From NCBI RefSeq assembly GCF_963422355.1, contig NC_085088.1:5215807-5279806 (forward strand): a stretch of DNA of 64,000 nucleotides, read 5' to 3'. The notes below the pieces were generated by a model. That model ran no database searches and was not told the DNA's origin. It worked only from the letters and a program-made list of their open reading frames with translations. Every line of letters begins with the position of its first letter. The stretch's first letter is position 1. This document shows, piece by piece, positions 12,723 to 34,700 of this stretch. This stretch comes from Corticium candelabrum (Eukaryota > Porifera > Homoscleromorpha > Homosclerophorida > Plakinidae). Both the position numbers and the translations under genes were made by a program.

Positions 12723-13138
12723 TTTATTTCACTATTAAAATGTGAATTCTGCTGCCGTTCCTCGTTTGATTGTTGGTTTAACCTGATGAAAGACATTGAT
12801 TCTAACTATAAGACAACATTCTTACTTTTATTAGACAAATAATGACATTGTGCAGAACTCTTGAAAATTCAAAACGTTTGTGAAATTTACTTTCTGTATA
12901 CGTAGACTTTGATAGATTTAGTGGACAACAATGCCTCCTTTTTTGTTTGTAAGATTTATGCTACGGTGAGCAGTTTGTTTGGACCTTGTAACCGAATGTT
13001 CTAAATTTTCTACTTTGTGTGTACCTAGGCAAGGATTTTTTACCGAAAACCTTGTAAATAGGAAGCTTAGGCTGAGTACTTATTGCTGCGCACTTTATAT
13101 ACTGTAGTCTGAATGAGCTCTACTTTAAAAAGCACTTT

Positions 13139-13740
13139 TAGCAGAGGCAGAGGCAGATCGCGTAAAGGGCGCGCAAGCTTAATTTTGAAAACGCTACGTG
13201 ACTAAATGATTAAATTGCGCATGCGTATTTTATTATACAGCGAGAAAGGCTGCACGTTTCCGGCCATGAACGAGTAGAAAACCTTTATTCGAACGTAGGA
13301 GACGTTGTATAGATGAAGAACAACCACATCCAGGAGAGGCTACCACTCTGGATTTACAGAGCCCTCTAGCAGGTACAAAAGTGTGTGGCTGCGTACTGCT
13401 AGCAATTCTGCATGAGATATATTGGTTATATGATTATAACACCCAGAATGGCTGAGAGCGCTTCTGAAGGAGGAACAATCTCTGTGTAGCTGTGTAAACT
13501 CAGAGCCGCAGTCTTCTACTCTGCTGCTGCTTGTGAATTATCAGATTCAGACAAATATACAGTACGATGACTCATTTAGATGAACACGAGTACCATAGAT
13601 TTCCCAAATAGGGCCTATGTACTATATCATATCAAACTTGTAGTAAGTATTAGCGAGTTGACAACGACTTCATTTAGAGTGACGTCATAGTAATGGACAG
13701 GCTCCCGCCGTTTCGGAAATCCAGGATCCGCCACCGGGAG
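13139..13740 (+). mobile_element. hAT-type relic, about 0.6 kb, in the 3' flank of unit 1
   Basis: Partner of the element at 27470-28065. The right end, read inverted, is GGTGGCGGATCCTGGATTT, a typical hAT terminus. The left end is degraded (CAGAGGCAGATC). A short coding-like stretch near 13266 has stop codons that the unit 2 copy lacks. It was present before the unit was duplicated. Confidence 0.5.
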
Positions 13741-14420
13741 GATAACCACATTTCATATGAAAATAATGTACATGTGTTCTTGCATGTACTAAAATGTTTG
13801 AGGAATAATGCACCGTGGGCATACATGGCGTAGCAGTTGGAGAGTCTAACTAAAGCCTTTCCAATCTTTCTAAGCATTTCAAGCACAAGAACCATGTTTC
13901 TCTCAGGTTACCAAACAGTCAACTTAATCTTAGTGTTGTGTGTTGACGACGACTTTAATTATTTGTTTGTACATCAGCATTTCGATATGGTGAAAGCTGA
14001 AAGTGTTGAATAAAGTCGTGAGAGGTGAAGTGCGGGTGCCCATCACAATTTTTCGGCAATGGCGGAAGTCTATGCTGTGGTAGTAAAAAGTAAAATGGGG
14101 CATGGGCATAATTTGCAGTGTGATTGGTTCGCACCTCCAAACATGAGGATCACGCTACGACGGTGCTGTATGGCACAAAACCGTCATATAATACGTCCAG
14201 TTGACGTTACGCTGCGGTGCGCTGGTGTATGTTGAGGCGTCGTATTGTTAACCGGCCTTCAGTTGCTACAAAAAGCACCATCTTTATGCGGTCAGTCTAT
14301 AATGCAACCAATTCTAAGCTCACTATCGTGACGTTTGACGAAAACGTCGCTCAAGCAGACAATCAGAGCAAAAAAACAAAGCAGTCAGAAACTGTTTAGT
14401 TTGCATGCCAGCTCCTATTT

Positions 14421-22711
<8,291 letters not shown>

Positions 22712-23303
22712 CTGTACATACAGCTAACAATTCTGATCAAGAGGCAGCGACAAGATCGTGTAGTGCGACTGTGGTGTGACTCAACAAGCGTTGCATATCG
22801 TTTAGCGGAAGCATTTGTGTGTTCAGCCAATTAACACCACTATCACCACAGCATCATTCTGTTTCTGACGTCCTTTATATGATAATGGCAGGTTAGTATT
22901 CGCTTAAATAAGTTAAATTCAGTAGAGCCAAACAACAACATAACCTAACATGACATGCGAGCGATGCCAAATGTTTTGCTGTACCTAGTGGTAGATCTCT
23001 ATATATTTGCTGGTCGGGGTGTGTTGCATAAACCTTGAGAGTTTGGAGTGTTCCATAGACGAACAGCACTTTTGTATGTACAAAGTCTATTAAGCAATGG
23101 AAAGCTATAGATTTCATCAAGGTCAAGAAGCGGAACTGGAAGCAACATTCTTTGGCATCTGCCGCAGTACAAAAAGGATAAATATGTCAGTTCTAGTAAG
23201 TCTGTAATCGAGACTCCTGATTGTACTCTAGGCTATCACACCACAGTCGCACTACACGATCTTGTCGCTGCCTCTTGATCAGAATTGTTAGCTGTATGTA
23301 CAG

Positions 23304-23914
23304 ATGAGTCGTTCTGTTACGTTTGCCATAGTCTGGACAAGTGTTTTGGCATCATTGCTGATAAGTGGTATTCAAATAGATATTCAAAATAGCTAATCGA
23401 CGGTTCATTGTCTGAATGTTTAGTGATTTTACTAGCCATTTCACAGCAGTCGTGTTCATCTGGTCAATTTATCTGCACAAATGGCCAGTGTTTATCATCA
23501 GAAAAACGATGTGATGGCAATGTAGATTGCAATGACAAATCAGACGAAAATTGCTGTAAGAACACGTAAATCGAAAGCAAGTGAGCTTCACACTTGCTGC
23601 GAGTACTCTATTTTGCAGGTGTGCAAAACAGTAATTCTGGGAAAGAATTCGTACTTGCATTTATGAGTAACTACAAAGAAGCTCCAACACTCGTGCTCTT
23701 TCTCACCTCAGCAAAAGCACTGACGTACAAAGTAGAGGTTCCGGGGCAAGGGGAAATGATGACCGGTGCTCTTCAAGCAAATGAACTGAAAGCAGTGCAG
23801 CTACCACATACAATTGCCCTAACTTCTGGAATTGAAGAAAAAGGCATTTTAGTAACAAGCTCGGAAGATATGACAGTATATGGCTTAAATCAAATATTGT
23901 ATAGTACCAATTAA
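23304..23914 (+). CDS. Truncated, inverted copy: signal peptide, LDLa and partial IgGFc-binding domain (158 residues)
   Basis: Mirror image of the start of copy 1, driven in the opposite direction. Exons: 23304-23364 (signal peptide), 23436-23555 (LDL-receptor class A module with six cysteines and the acidic [15 protein letters not shown] calcium site) and 23619-23914 (about 99 residues of the IgGFc-binding N-terminal domain). Homology stops at about 23908, and the frame runs into TAA two codons later, giving 158 residues. All splice sites match copy 1. It shares a 456-bp intervening region with copy 1, so a bidirectional promoter is possible. The domain is cut short, so it may be a by-product of rearrangement rather than a working gene. 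Confidence 0.6.
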
Positions 23915-24672
23915 CTCTGATATTTAGAGCTAAATCAAGAGAAAGACTCTATGCAAACGAGGGAGTTCCCCTGGCAGGCCTCTCTGTATATACTAATGGT
24001 GTGACGTATTTCTTACAATACAGTCTTTACATGCAGGCTCGCAAGTTTTGAGTCTGTGTACGCAAATACCTGCAAACAGGCCAGTTCATCTGCCTGTCGG
24101 GGTGGTGTGGAGTGCGGTGGGAGCTTGTGTGTAGAGTAGTGTCTAGACCACACGAAGACTCTTGAAAGCAAATTGGACTGCCCGTAATTACGTAAGAATG
24201 CAGGTTGAGAATTGCCCAAGAAAAATTGTGGAATACATTTCACTTTGCTTTCCTAGGAAACTGAAAGACAACTTCAGTTGGGTAGACTGTCTAGATACGC
24301 CAATCTGAGCTGCCCTGCACTTCATATTAGACCTGCCTTGCTACTCAACGTTACTGATTTCGAGGCAAACAGCAGCATGTGAAATGAGGGTTCTATACCA
24401 GAGTGGCAAATGCTCCACAGTTGACAGTTCATTTACCATGTGTATTGGTTGTAGTTGTCCAGACAATGCACCTCGAACAACCTGCAGCGGACATCAGCTT
24501 GTGATGTTCTAGAGGTTACAAAAATGAGTAAATGCATGCATTTGTTGTGCACAAAGCGCAGACTTGGACAATCCATGGATTGAACGTTATCATTAATCCA
24601 TGGATTGCCTGTACCAACCGTGGATCGCCAATACAAACCATGCATACCTCTATAATCCTAGCTAACAATAAC
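23915..24672. other. No recognisable gene; contains small palindromes
   Basis: Unique DNA between the inverted gene fragment and the large palindrome. The 12-bp palindrome AATCCATGGATT occurs at about 24559 and again, as AATCCATGGATT, at about 24595. No coding structure was supported. Confidence 0.5.
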
Positions 24673-27066
24673 GGTGCGTGACCATTTCGTCCATTCCATT
24701 TTCAATTCTCGGCAACAATTGAATATTGAATTAGAAATTGAAAATAGCCTACAAGTTGCTTGCAATTTCAATATTCAATTCTATTGAAAATTGAAAATTG
24801 ATTGATCGACGTACTATAATTATTTGCAGATTAAAATGAATATTGAAAACACACCTAATTTTTAACCAATTTCCTTTTTCAATGCAATGAAATATTGAAA
24901 TTACAAGCACGTTAGTTGAATTTTTAATGTTAAATTCAATATTCAATTTAATTTAAAAATTAAATATTAAATTTTGAATTTGAGTGGCCAATTCGTCTAT
25001 TCCATTTTTAATTTTTGAAGCAAATTGAAAATTCAATGTCAAATTAATAATTGACTTGCGTTGCTTGCTCTTACAATATTCCATTACATTGAAAATAGAA
25101 ATTGATTGAAGACCAATTGTCATTTCAATATTCATTTACTTTGCAAGTAGATTCAATCTTTCCATCCGTCCAATTTTCGTAAATTATGAATATTAGAATA
25201 GAGCCTCCGATGCAATTTTCTTTCTCCGTACTAAATGTAAATAGAAAGTTACCCGCAGCTGCTAGCGCGAGCGATATCTCATAAACGGCATAATGACACC
25301 GCGCGGGCGGTCGCCGGTGACTTCAATATTCAATTCTATTGAAAGACGAAAGTTGGTTCTAGCTTAGCCACGCCCAGCCACGCCTCTGACACGCATGCAA
25401 TGTAATGCAATTAAGAGATGAATGAGAAAGCCTCGACAGGCACGCGACCGACCTCTCACAACAAGTCGGTAAGCACTTGCACCTGGCTCTCGTCAACGGT
25501 CACGCTTAGGTGTGAGATATTCCTTGCAGCGATGAGCGAAGGAAGCCCGTTGCATGGAGGCACGCGTCTAGGCCATCTATAATCAACGAGATCAACATCT
25601 AGCCTACACTGGAAAGTTGACGTCTAGTCGATTTGGAAAGACTCTAAGCAACTATCTAGCTACAGGACACTTGCGTGGATCATCTAGACCACGCCTCAAA
25701 TATCTGACGGGGAAGCCCCAGCCGGTATCTATCATCTCACGATATAACGGCAGGTCGTGCATTCTCTCCACTCTCGATCTCCATGGACGAAGTTGACGAA
25801 GATTTTGTTCGGAAGCGAGTCGAAGTGGGTCATAGTCATGCTGTCATCAGTGAAGAATTACAGACGATGTTTCCAGGACTTCGGGGACCTAGCGAACTAG
25901 CATGACTATTGCCCTCTTCGACTCTCTTCCGAACAAAGTCTTCGTCAACTTCGTCCATGGAGATCGAGAGTGGAGAGAATGCACGACCTGCCGTTATATC
26001 GTGAGATGATAGATACCGGCTGGGGCTTCCCCGTCAGATATTTGAGGCGTGGTCTAGATGATCCACGCAAGTGTCCTGTAGCTAGATAGTTGCTTGGAGT
26101 CTTTCCAAATCGACTAGACGTCAACTTTCCAGTGTAGGCTAGATGTTGATCTCGTTGATTATAGATGGCCTAGACGCGTGCCTCCATGCAACGGGCTTCC
26201 TTCGCTCATCGCTGCAAGGAATATCTCACACCTAAGCGTGACCGTTGACGAGAGCCAGGTGCAAGTGCTTACCGACTTGTTGTGAGAGGTCGGTCGCGTG
26301 CCTGTCGAGGCTTTCTCATTCATCTCTTAATTGCATTACATTGCATGCGTGTCAGAGGCGTGGCTGGGCGCGGCTAAGCTAGAACCAACTGTCGTCTTTC
26401 AATAGAATTGAATATTGAAGTCACCGGCGACCGCCCGCGCGGTGTCATTATGCCGTTTATGAGATATCGCTCGCGTTAGCAGCTGCGGGCAACTTTCTAT
26501 TTACATTTAGTACGGAGAAAGAAAATTGCATCGGAGGCTCTATTCTAATATTCATAATTTACGAAAATTGGACGGATGGAAAGATTGAATCTATTTGCAA
26601 AGTAAACGAATATTAAAATGACAATTGGTCTTCAATCAATTTCTATTTTCAATGTAATGGAATAGTGTAAGAGCAAGCAACGCAAGTCAATTATTAATTT
26701 GACATTGAATTTCAATTTGTTTCAAAATTAAAAATGGAATAGACGAATTGGCCACGCAAATTCAAAATTTGATACTTAATTTTTAAATTAAATTGAATAT
26801 TAAATTTAACATTAAAAATTGCACTAACGTGCTTGCAATTTTAATATTCCATTGTATTGAAAAAGGAAATAAGTTAAAAATTAAGTATGCTTTCAATATT
26901 CATCTTAATCTGTATATAATTATAGTCCGTCGATGAATCAATTTTCAATTTTTAATAGAATTAAATATTGAAATTGCAAGCAACTTGTAGGCTATTTTCA
27001 ATTTCTAATTCAATATTCAATTGTTGCCGGGAATTAAAAATGAAATGGACGAAATGGTCACGCACC
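24673..27066. mobile_element. 2.4-kb palindromic (foldback) element with arms of about 1.17 kb and a 56-bp loop
   Basis: Left arm 24673-25842 and right arm 25899-27066 are inverted copies with only scattered differences. Outer ends both read GGTGCGTGACCATTTCGTCC inward. The outer half of each arm is AT-rich and built from TTGAAAATT-like words. The inner half is GC-richer and carries a start codon at 25783 (and its mirror), opening MDEVDEDFVRKRVE...HSHA, running 41 codons on the left into the loop (ELQTMFPGLRG). That peptide resembles the N-terminal helix-turn-helix of some integrase-like transposases, a weak match. No target duplication is visible. The right end abuts duplication unit 2. Confidence 0.85.
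25783..25908 (+). CDS. 41-residue ORF across the palindrome loop, transposase N-terminus remnant?
   Basis: Starts at the ATG of MDEVDEDFVRKRVE and ends at TGA after GPSELA. The mirror arm encodes the same first residues on the other strand and diverges in the loop. The helix-turn-helix-like pattern is only suggestive. A 41-residue product would lack any catalytic part. Confidence 0.25.
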
Positions 27067-27469
27067 TTCCTCGTTTGACTGATTGATTTAACTTGACAAA
27101 AGACATTGATTTTAACTGTAGCAGAACATTCTTACTTTTAATAGGCAAATAATGACATTGTACAGAACTTTTGAAAATTCAAAAGATTGTGAAATTTACT
27201 TTCTGTACACGCATACTTTGATAGATTTAGTAGAGAACGTTGCGTTCTATTTTTGTTCGTAAATTTGATTCTACGTTGAACAGTTTGTTTGGACCTTGTA
27301 ACCAAATTTTGTAAATTTCGTACTTTGCGTATATGCATGCAAGGATTTTTTTACCGAAAACATTGTAAACAAGAAGCTCAGGCTGAATACTTAGCGCTGA
27401 ACACTTTATATATATATATATACTGTACTCTGAATGAGCTCCAATTTAAATGAGCACTTTTAGTGGTTG

Positions 27470-28065
27470 CAGTGGCGGATCTACATAGTATGGGCGCAAA
27501 AGACGCACGCGCGCCATTTTGAAAACGCCACGTGACTAAAGGATTAAATTGCGCATGCGTGTTTAATTGTGACCTTGCACGTTTATGGCCATGAAAGAGC
27601 AACACTTAGAACTCTTCTTCGAACGTAAGAGACGTCACATAGATGAAGAACAACAAAATCCAGGACTGGCTACCACTTTAGAATTACAGAGCCCTCTACC
27701 AGGTACAAAATTGAGTAGCTACTGATATCAATTCTGGGTGAGATGTATTTGTTATATGATTGCAGCACCCAGAATGGCTGAGAGCGCTTCTGAAGGAGGA
27801 ACAATCTCTGTGTCGCCGTGTAAACTCAGAGGCACAATCTTCCACTCTGCTGCTGCTTGTGAATTAAATTATCACATTCAGACAAACATACTGTACGATG
27901 ACTATGTTAGATAAACACAAGTACCGTAGATTTTTAAAATAGGGCTAATGTACTGTATCATATCAAAGTTTTAGTAAGTATTAGCTAGTTGACAACGACT
28001 TCATGTAGAGTTACGTCATAGTAAGGGACATGCGCCCCCGTTTCGAAATCCTGGATTTGCCACCC
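27470..28065 (+). mobile_element. hAT-type relic with CAGTGGCGGATCTA terminus, unit 2
   Basis: The left end CAGTGGCGGATCTA equals the terminus of the hAT element at 41392. The right end, inverted, is GGTGGCAAATCCAGGATTT. Near 27591 a frame begins MKEQHLELFFERKRRHIDEE and runs to a splice-donor-like GTACAA, resembling the N-terminus of hAT/ZMYM-type transposases. The rest of the transposase is absent. Confidence 0.5.
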
Positions 28066-28724
28066 AGAGGATAACCACTTTTCATGCATATACTAAAATT
28101 TTTGGGAACAATTCACCGTTTGCACGTATCGCGTAGCAGTTTGGAGAGACGAAAGCTTTCCCAATCTTTCTAGGCATGTCAAGCAGAAGCGCCATGTTTC
28201 CCTCAGGTTACCAAACAGTCAACATAATCTTAGTATAGTGTGTTGACGACGACATTAATAATTTGTTTGTACATCAGCATTTTCGTACGGTGAAGGCTGA
28301 AAGTGTTAAATAAAGTCGTGACAGGTGAAGTACGGGTGCCCATCACAATTGCTCGGCAATGGCGTACGTCTATGCTGTGGTAGTAAAAAGTAAAACTGGG
28401 AATGGGCGTAATTTGTAGTGTGATCGGTTTGCCTTTCCTTGAGGACCACGCTACGACGGTGCTGCGAGGCACATAATCGTCATATGCGATGCATTGAACT
28501 AATAATACGCCCATTTGAAGTTACGCTGGTGTATGTTGAGGCGTAATATTGTGAACCGGCCTTTAGTGGCTACAAACAGCACCATCGTTATGCTGTCAGT
28601 GTATAACACAAACAATTCTAAGCTCACTATCGTAACGTTTGACGAAAACGTCGCTCAAGCAGACAATCACAGAAAAAAAACGAAGCAGTCAGAAACTGTT
28701 TAGTTCGCATGCCAGCTCCTATTT

Positions 28725-31700
28725 CTATGAGCCAGGATAGCACAATCCTTCAATGCAACTCTCGTGTGACGGAGGAGGATTCGGCAAAGGAATGTGTGTG
28801 TCAGCTTTGCAGTGACGAACACTGACCGGCTTACGTCGGTTTTTCATCAGTTTCACACAACTTATTTGCCGGCTTCTTGTGCAGTCGCTCGCGCAAGTTG
28901 ACCATTTGCCAAAAACGTAGCGGCATGGACTTCCACACCGACGTTGCACTCGTTCCTTCCTTCGAACGGTGAAAATGCAGAATTGGTCGTCGACTTGTCG
29001 GTCTGCCTTAGTCGTCTTGTTTGTCTCGAGACAAGAAACCGTACGAGTGACAACTCCAGCACCGCACACTCGATTGACCGAGCAATTCTTGCCCCACTTA
29101 CCCTCTACCCATCGGTAAGTAACTCCCGGAGGTCGGCATAGGAAAGAACCTATTGTGTTTAAGCAAACGGCAGAGATGGGACAGTTGTGCGTACCTGTAA
29201 CACACTCGTCTATATCTACAGAAAATAAACAGGTCTGGTATAAACAATACAATGATATAATGAATTAGAATTCGATTTGCTAAAGTCGGTACCTTTGCAG
29301 GTTCGTCCATCATCAGCTAGTTCGTACCCCAGGCGACATGAGCAGTTGTAAGATCCTTTCGTGTTATGGCATATATGGTCGCATAGCGATTTGTTATTGC
29401 ATTCATTAATTTCTAGGAGAGGAAATGTTTCATGAATGTTAATAGCCTTCGATTTTATTTGAATTGCATGGAAGCATCTCACCTATACACGAGGCGTTGT
29501 CTTCACCCAGAACGTATCCAGCCTTGCAATTGCACCGAAATGTTCCAGGTAAGTTGTCACACAGCTGCTCGCAGTTATTAAGTCTTAGATAGAATGCTGT
29601 TGTGTTGCACTCGTCAATATCTGCAATTGAAGTATGTGCAAATCAATGTAACTACCGTATTTCCGCGCTTTAAACGGCATGCCGGTAAAACCGGGGTTTA
29701 CCAAGAACAGTGTCAACCCTTTCTGGTACCCTAAACCGGCATGCCGGTATAGAGTGAGGTATGCCGATATAGAGTGGGGTAGCCTTGGACTCAGGTCTCG
29801 AGTGCGCGACCACGTAATGCTAGTGCGCATGCCTGCTGATGGCGGACGACGTCCAGTCGACGACATCCTGCTCTTCCAAGAAAGGAAGAAAATCGTACAC
29901 GATTCAGAAGAAGATGGAAGTTTTGTCGAGGTTGGCAGAGCTGGGTGGAAACGTGGCGGGAACAGCTCGGGAATGCGGAGTACCGAGAAGTTGCGTGCAA
30001 GACTGGTCGAAGGCTGAGAATCAGATCGAAGCAATGAAGAATGACAAGCAGATTTCAACAAGAAAGAGCAGAAGATCCTCCGCAATGGCTGGATCAGATG
30101 GAGCCAAGAGAAGAGCTTGGTATCCTGAACTAGAAACGGAGTTGTCGTCGTGGGTAGACAAAAGACGTGCTGAGGGCATAACTGTCAGTGGGAGATGTAT
30201 CAAGCTACAAGCTCGAAAGCTCTATGACGATATGTCTGAGGACGAAGAAGGCGTTGACTTCCATTTTTCCAACGGCTGGCTGGACAGATTTTGTAAGCGC
30301 CATAACCTAACTTCAAGGGCTGTAACTTCGCAGGGTCAAAAAGTTCCTAGTAATGCCAAGCAGCTAGCAGAGGAGTTCTTTGCTTTCTTGGATGGAAAGT
30401 ATGCCGAATATCAATATCCCCTGAAAGCAATTGGCGGGATGGATGAGACACCCCTCTACTTTGACCTACCGAGTTCAAGGACCTACGACACTCGAGGTGT
30501 GAAGTCAGTGAAGGCGAACACTACCGGCAAAGAAAAGGTACGGTATACAGTGGTGCTTTCAGCTATGGCAGATGGGACAAAGCTTCCCTCTATTGTGATC
30601 TTCAGAAACTTGAAGAACATACCAAAGGGAAAATTTCCAAAAGATGTTGTTGTTCAAGTCGCTACGAAAGGGTCAATGACGTCTGAATTAATGAATACCT
30701 GGAAAAGAGGGGTATGGAGCAAACGGCCTCAGGGTATGTTTAAACCTAAATCTCTCATAGTTTATGACAGCGCAACAAGTCATGTCAAGAAGACTGTCCT
30801 ATCTTCATTCCATCAGCATTACTCTACGGATGTGGCAGTCATTCCAGGAGGAATGACACCACTCTTACAGCCAGCGGACGTTTCTTGCAATAAACCTTTC
30901 AAAGGTCTAATGAAGGATAAATGGATACAATGGCTAGCTGATGGTAAAGCTCATTACACCAAAACTGGAAAGAGAAAACCTGCTTCTTATGAGATCATAG
31001 TCAATTGGGTATCTCTATCTTGGAAGGAGATATCCGAAGACATCATCAGAATGTCCTTCGTCAACTGTGGCATTCTCAGAAATCAAGGAGATGCTGGTAA
31101 CTACCACTGCAGACTCGCAAGTATATTTAATGACCTTCCACCACTGGATGAAGCTCTGCCATCAGTGGCAACAGAAGAGCACACCGGCATTTCCGACGAT
31201 GAATGCTCTTCCCAAGAAAGTGACGACGATGACAAAGACTGTCTGTAGTACGTTACAGTAGGGAGTGCATGCTTCTCTTTCTGTATTAGTGTTAATGTTA
31301 AGTATGTCTGTTTATCCACACAAAGCTCTGCAACTTTCCATTTCAACACTTGGTGAAGGATGTTTGTAATTTTACCCCTCTAGACACCGGCATGCCGGTA
31401 TGCCCCGGGGTATAGCGGCACTTGCTAGACCCCGTTATAAACCGGCATGCCGTTTAAAGCGCGGAAATACGGTAAAACTTTCGGTCATAATCGGAAATTG
31501 TGATTAAGTTTTGGCGACGGCGACTGATGATAAGTCTTTATATATTGTTGTATATATAAGGATTAAAGGTGGCGGGAAACCTCATGCAGATTGTTGCAGT
31601 GATGTATTTGGTCGTTTTCCTGGTTTGAACGTTAATAGGACTAACCACATGCATCAAGTGCGAGCAGATTGTTACACAATTTGGACCATTGGTGTTTGCC

Positions 31701-34700
31701 TTTCTAGTCCTACACTAGTAATTGGACAATGTGGATTGTGCTGATTCATTTAGTACACTGCATGTATATAATTTGTATACCTTCACATGTGCTGTTGTCG
31801 TTTAACAGCCGGTATCCGCTCCCGCAATTACACTCGTAACCTTCACAAGTATCAGTGCACAGCTGATCGCACGCGTGGCTTCCAGTAGCGCACTCGTCAG
31901 CGGCTACAAACGGCAATATAAGAGATGTTAGTTGTCAGCAAATTGGACATGCTAAGAAATGAGAGCTGAATAAACCTTCAAATTGGCAATCATTGCCACA
32001 GTGCGTGCTTTCGCAAGAACACTGTCCTGGTGCTACGCATGATCCATGTGACGAGCAATTTCCCGTTCTGTTGTTCGAGTTGCACCAGACCATGTCGCAG
32101 AGAGGTCCCGTCCAATTCTCGTCACATTGGCAGCTGTCCAGAACAACACATTTCCCATGTCCTAGGCAGGCAAATCCATTATACGGGTCTACAGTTAAAG
32201 TTTGACAATTTGATGTAACGTTATTTACCAACCTGAGCAGTAATGAAGCTTTTGACATGACGGGACTGAACAATCTGCACCCGTCCAGCCCGAACTGCAT
32301 GAACAAAGATCGGGAGCAATACATGTTCCTCTACCAGAACATCCTTGTGTGCACTCGAACTTGTCGCAGTAATTGCCATAATAACTACTGTAGCACACAC
32401 ACGTCGTCTCGTTTTGACAGAAACCGTTTCCACTGCAATTGCGCATGTCCGGACAAGCAGTTGTTTCGTTGCAAGCTATTCCAAAGTAGCCAGTATAACA
32501 CTGACACCGATTACTTCCCACGCATTCGCCATTTTCGTGGCAACCGTTTAAATCGCTGCAAGAGAACAAGTTACACGCGCTGCCCTGCCAGCCTGCATTG
32601 CAAATGCATGTTCCGTTCTCGCTGCATTGTCCATTGCCTGTAGAACATATTAGAACAATAGCAAGATGATGTAACGCTCGACTTCTAATATACCTGAACA
32701 GAACCCAAAAGATTCGCAATTCTTTGAATTACACGTGTCTCCTCCCCAACCAAAATGACAAAGGCATTGACCACCTCCAATGCATTTGCCATGAAACGAA
32801 CAATTGGTAGGGCAGAAGGTGATGTCACCGCAATCAGCTCCGACGTATCTTCATCATCAACATAGAATGAGATAGAGACAGCAAGCATGCATATATACCG
32901 TTTATATGTGACGGCGACGATTGCAAACGGTATGATCTGTCTCTTACCCTGGGCGGCATTTACAGACGTCTGGTGCAACGCAAGTTCCATGAGATGGACT
33001 CGTGCAATTGTTTACATTTTCACAAAAAGCTGTAAATGTTATGGCAACTATTAGTGACAAACGAACTTCGAATATAGATTCATATATATATATATATATA
33101 TATATATTGAATCTATTTGTACTGTAAAGTTCTGTGAATTCTTACCTTCTGTTTTTCATTCCTTTAAATTTTTATAACACTTAGTAAAACGTTTAGAAAA
33201 ACTGTGCATGATTATTGAAGAATGTCACTAATTTAGTTCATCATATGATTCTAGTGTACCATGGATAGAAAAATCTAAAATGTTAGCTTATTGATAGAAA
33301 GACCTATATTGTTTTTACTAATGTACAATTTCTTTTGATAACAGTATCGTTGACACAATGAGGAGGACATGTAAAGCTCAACGATGTTGTATACCTTTCT
33401 TGCAATCTTGTCCAAAGTAACCGATATCACAGACACAGAATCCATTGTCGCATCTGCTGTTTGAGGGACAGCTGCTACATCCACCTAGAAACGTTATTGC
33501 TAAACGCAAAGTTTACATACAAATTGAAAATATGTAACCTTGGCTGCAGTCTTCGCCCATCCAATTCTTGACACAGACACACGTTCCGTGGTTGCACTGT
33601 CCATGATTAGAACAGTCATTGGGGCATTTGCCTATACATATCACAAAAGGGTTTACTTTTCTCAAAAATTTGCATCTCTTTTTGTAACACCTTGCTGAAA
33701 AGCCTGTTGTTCAACAAGAGTAACATCGTTTGTAAGACTGAAGTCAAGTACACAGTTTTGCAATAGAGTCTTGCTCAGATCTTTGGCTCCACATCGTTGT
33801 TCAGCTTCCTACACGATTTCTGTCATGATACATGTACTATTGGCAACACTAAATGCTAGACCAATCTCGACAGACCTGGCGAACATCTTCGTCCAGCTGA
33901 GAAAGGCCATAGACAGGCCTGTGCCTTTGGTCAGTGTACGAGAAATCCAGTGGGTCGTCGGGATGAAAATTGGAGTGTGTCCATGACCACATTACGTCTT
34001 CATTTTTCTTTACTGTTTGATCAACTCTCCCTAAGCGACAAAATTTACAATAACAGATATATGATGCGATCTATTTAATTTCTTTCCCTAGCCATACAGG
34101 CGTTGGCAAACTCGTCTGTATCTGTATACACTTTTCCGTCTGGACCAGTGAAATCATTGATTTCGTTATCGTCCATGTAACCGCAGAGTCCTTCGGTTTT
34201 TTCAATAAAAGATGCCATTGGACCGAATTCTGTATTCAAGTATTGGCGTTCCAGCATATTGCTATATCGAACCTCAACCGTGTAAGAAGCTCCATTTGTG
34301 AACTGAAAGACGTAGGTTGCAATAGAACCCATTGATCTGTGAGGCTCAATGTACATTTGGACTTGGCCTGATGCGAGTGTGTGTGTAGCTGGATAGGCAT
34401 TCCAATCATTAGTAAGCAGGTCACCTGCAATTCTAGATAGACAGACGATGTGATTGTTGCGCCGTATGATTTAGAGTCAACATTATTACCTCACTATAGG
34501 AAGCGAGTCTGCACCAGTCGTTGTATTGAGGGTGTAAATAGTTGTCGACGTGTTGCCCGTTTTGATGGCTACAGCTCCTGTAAACGATGTCGCTTTGTAT
34601 TTGAAAAATCGTATTTGTACTCCAAAGTCATTGTCCTGGCTTCTGCAATCCCAAAACTCTCCAATACCAAAATAGTCAAAATCTATTCCTGAAAAGACAG

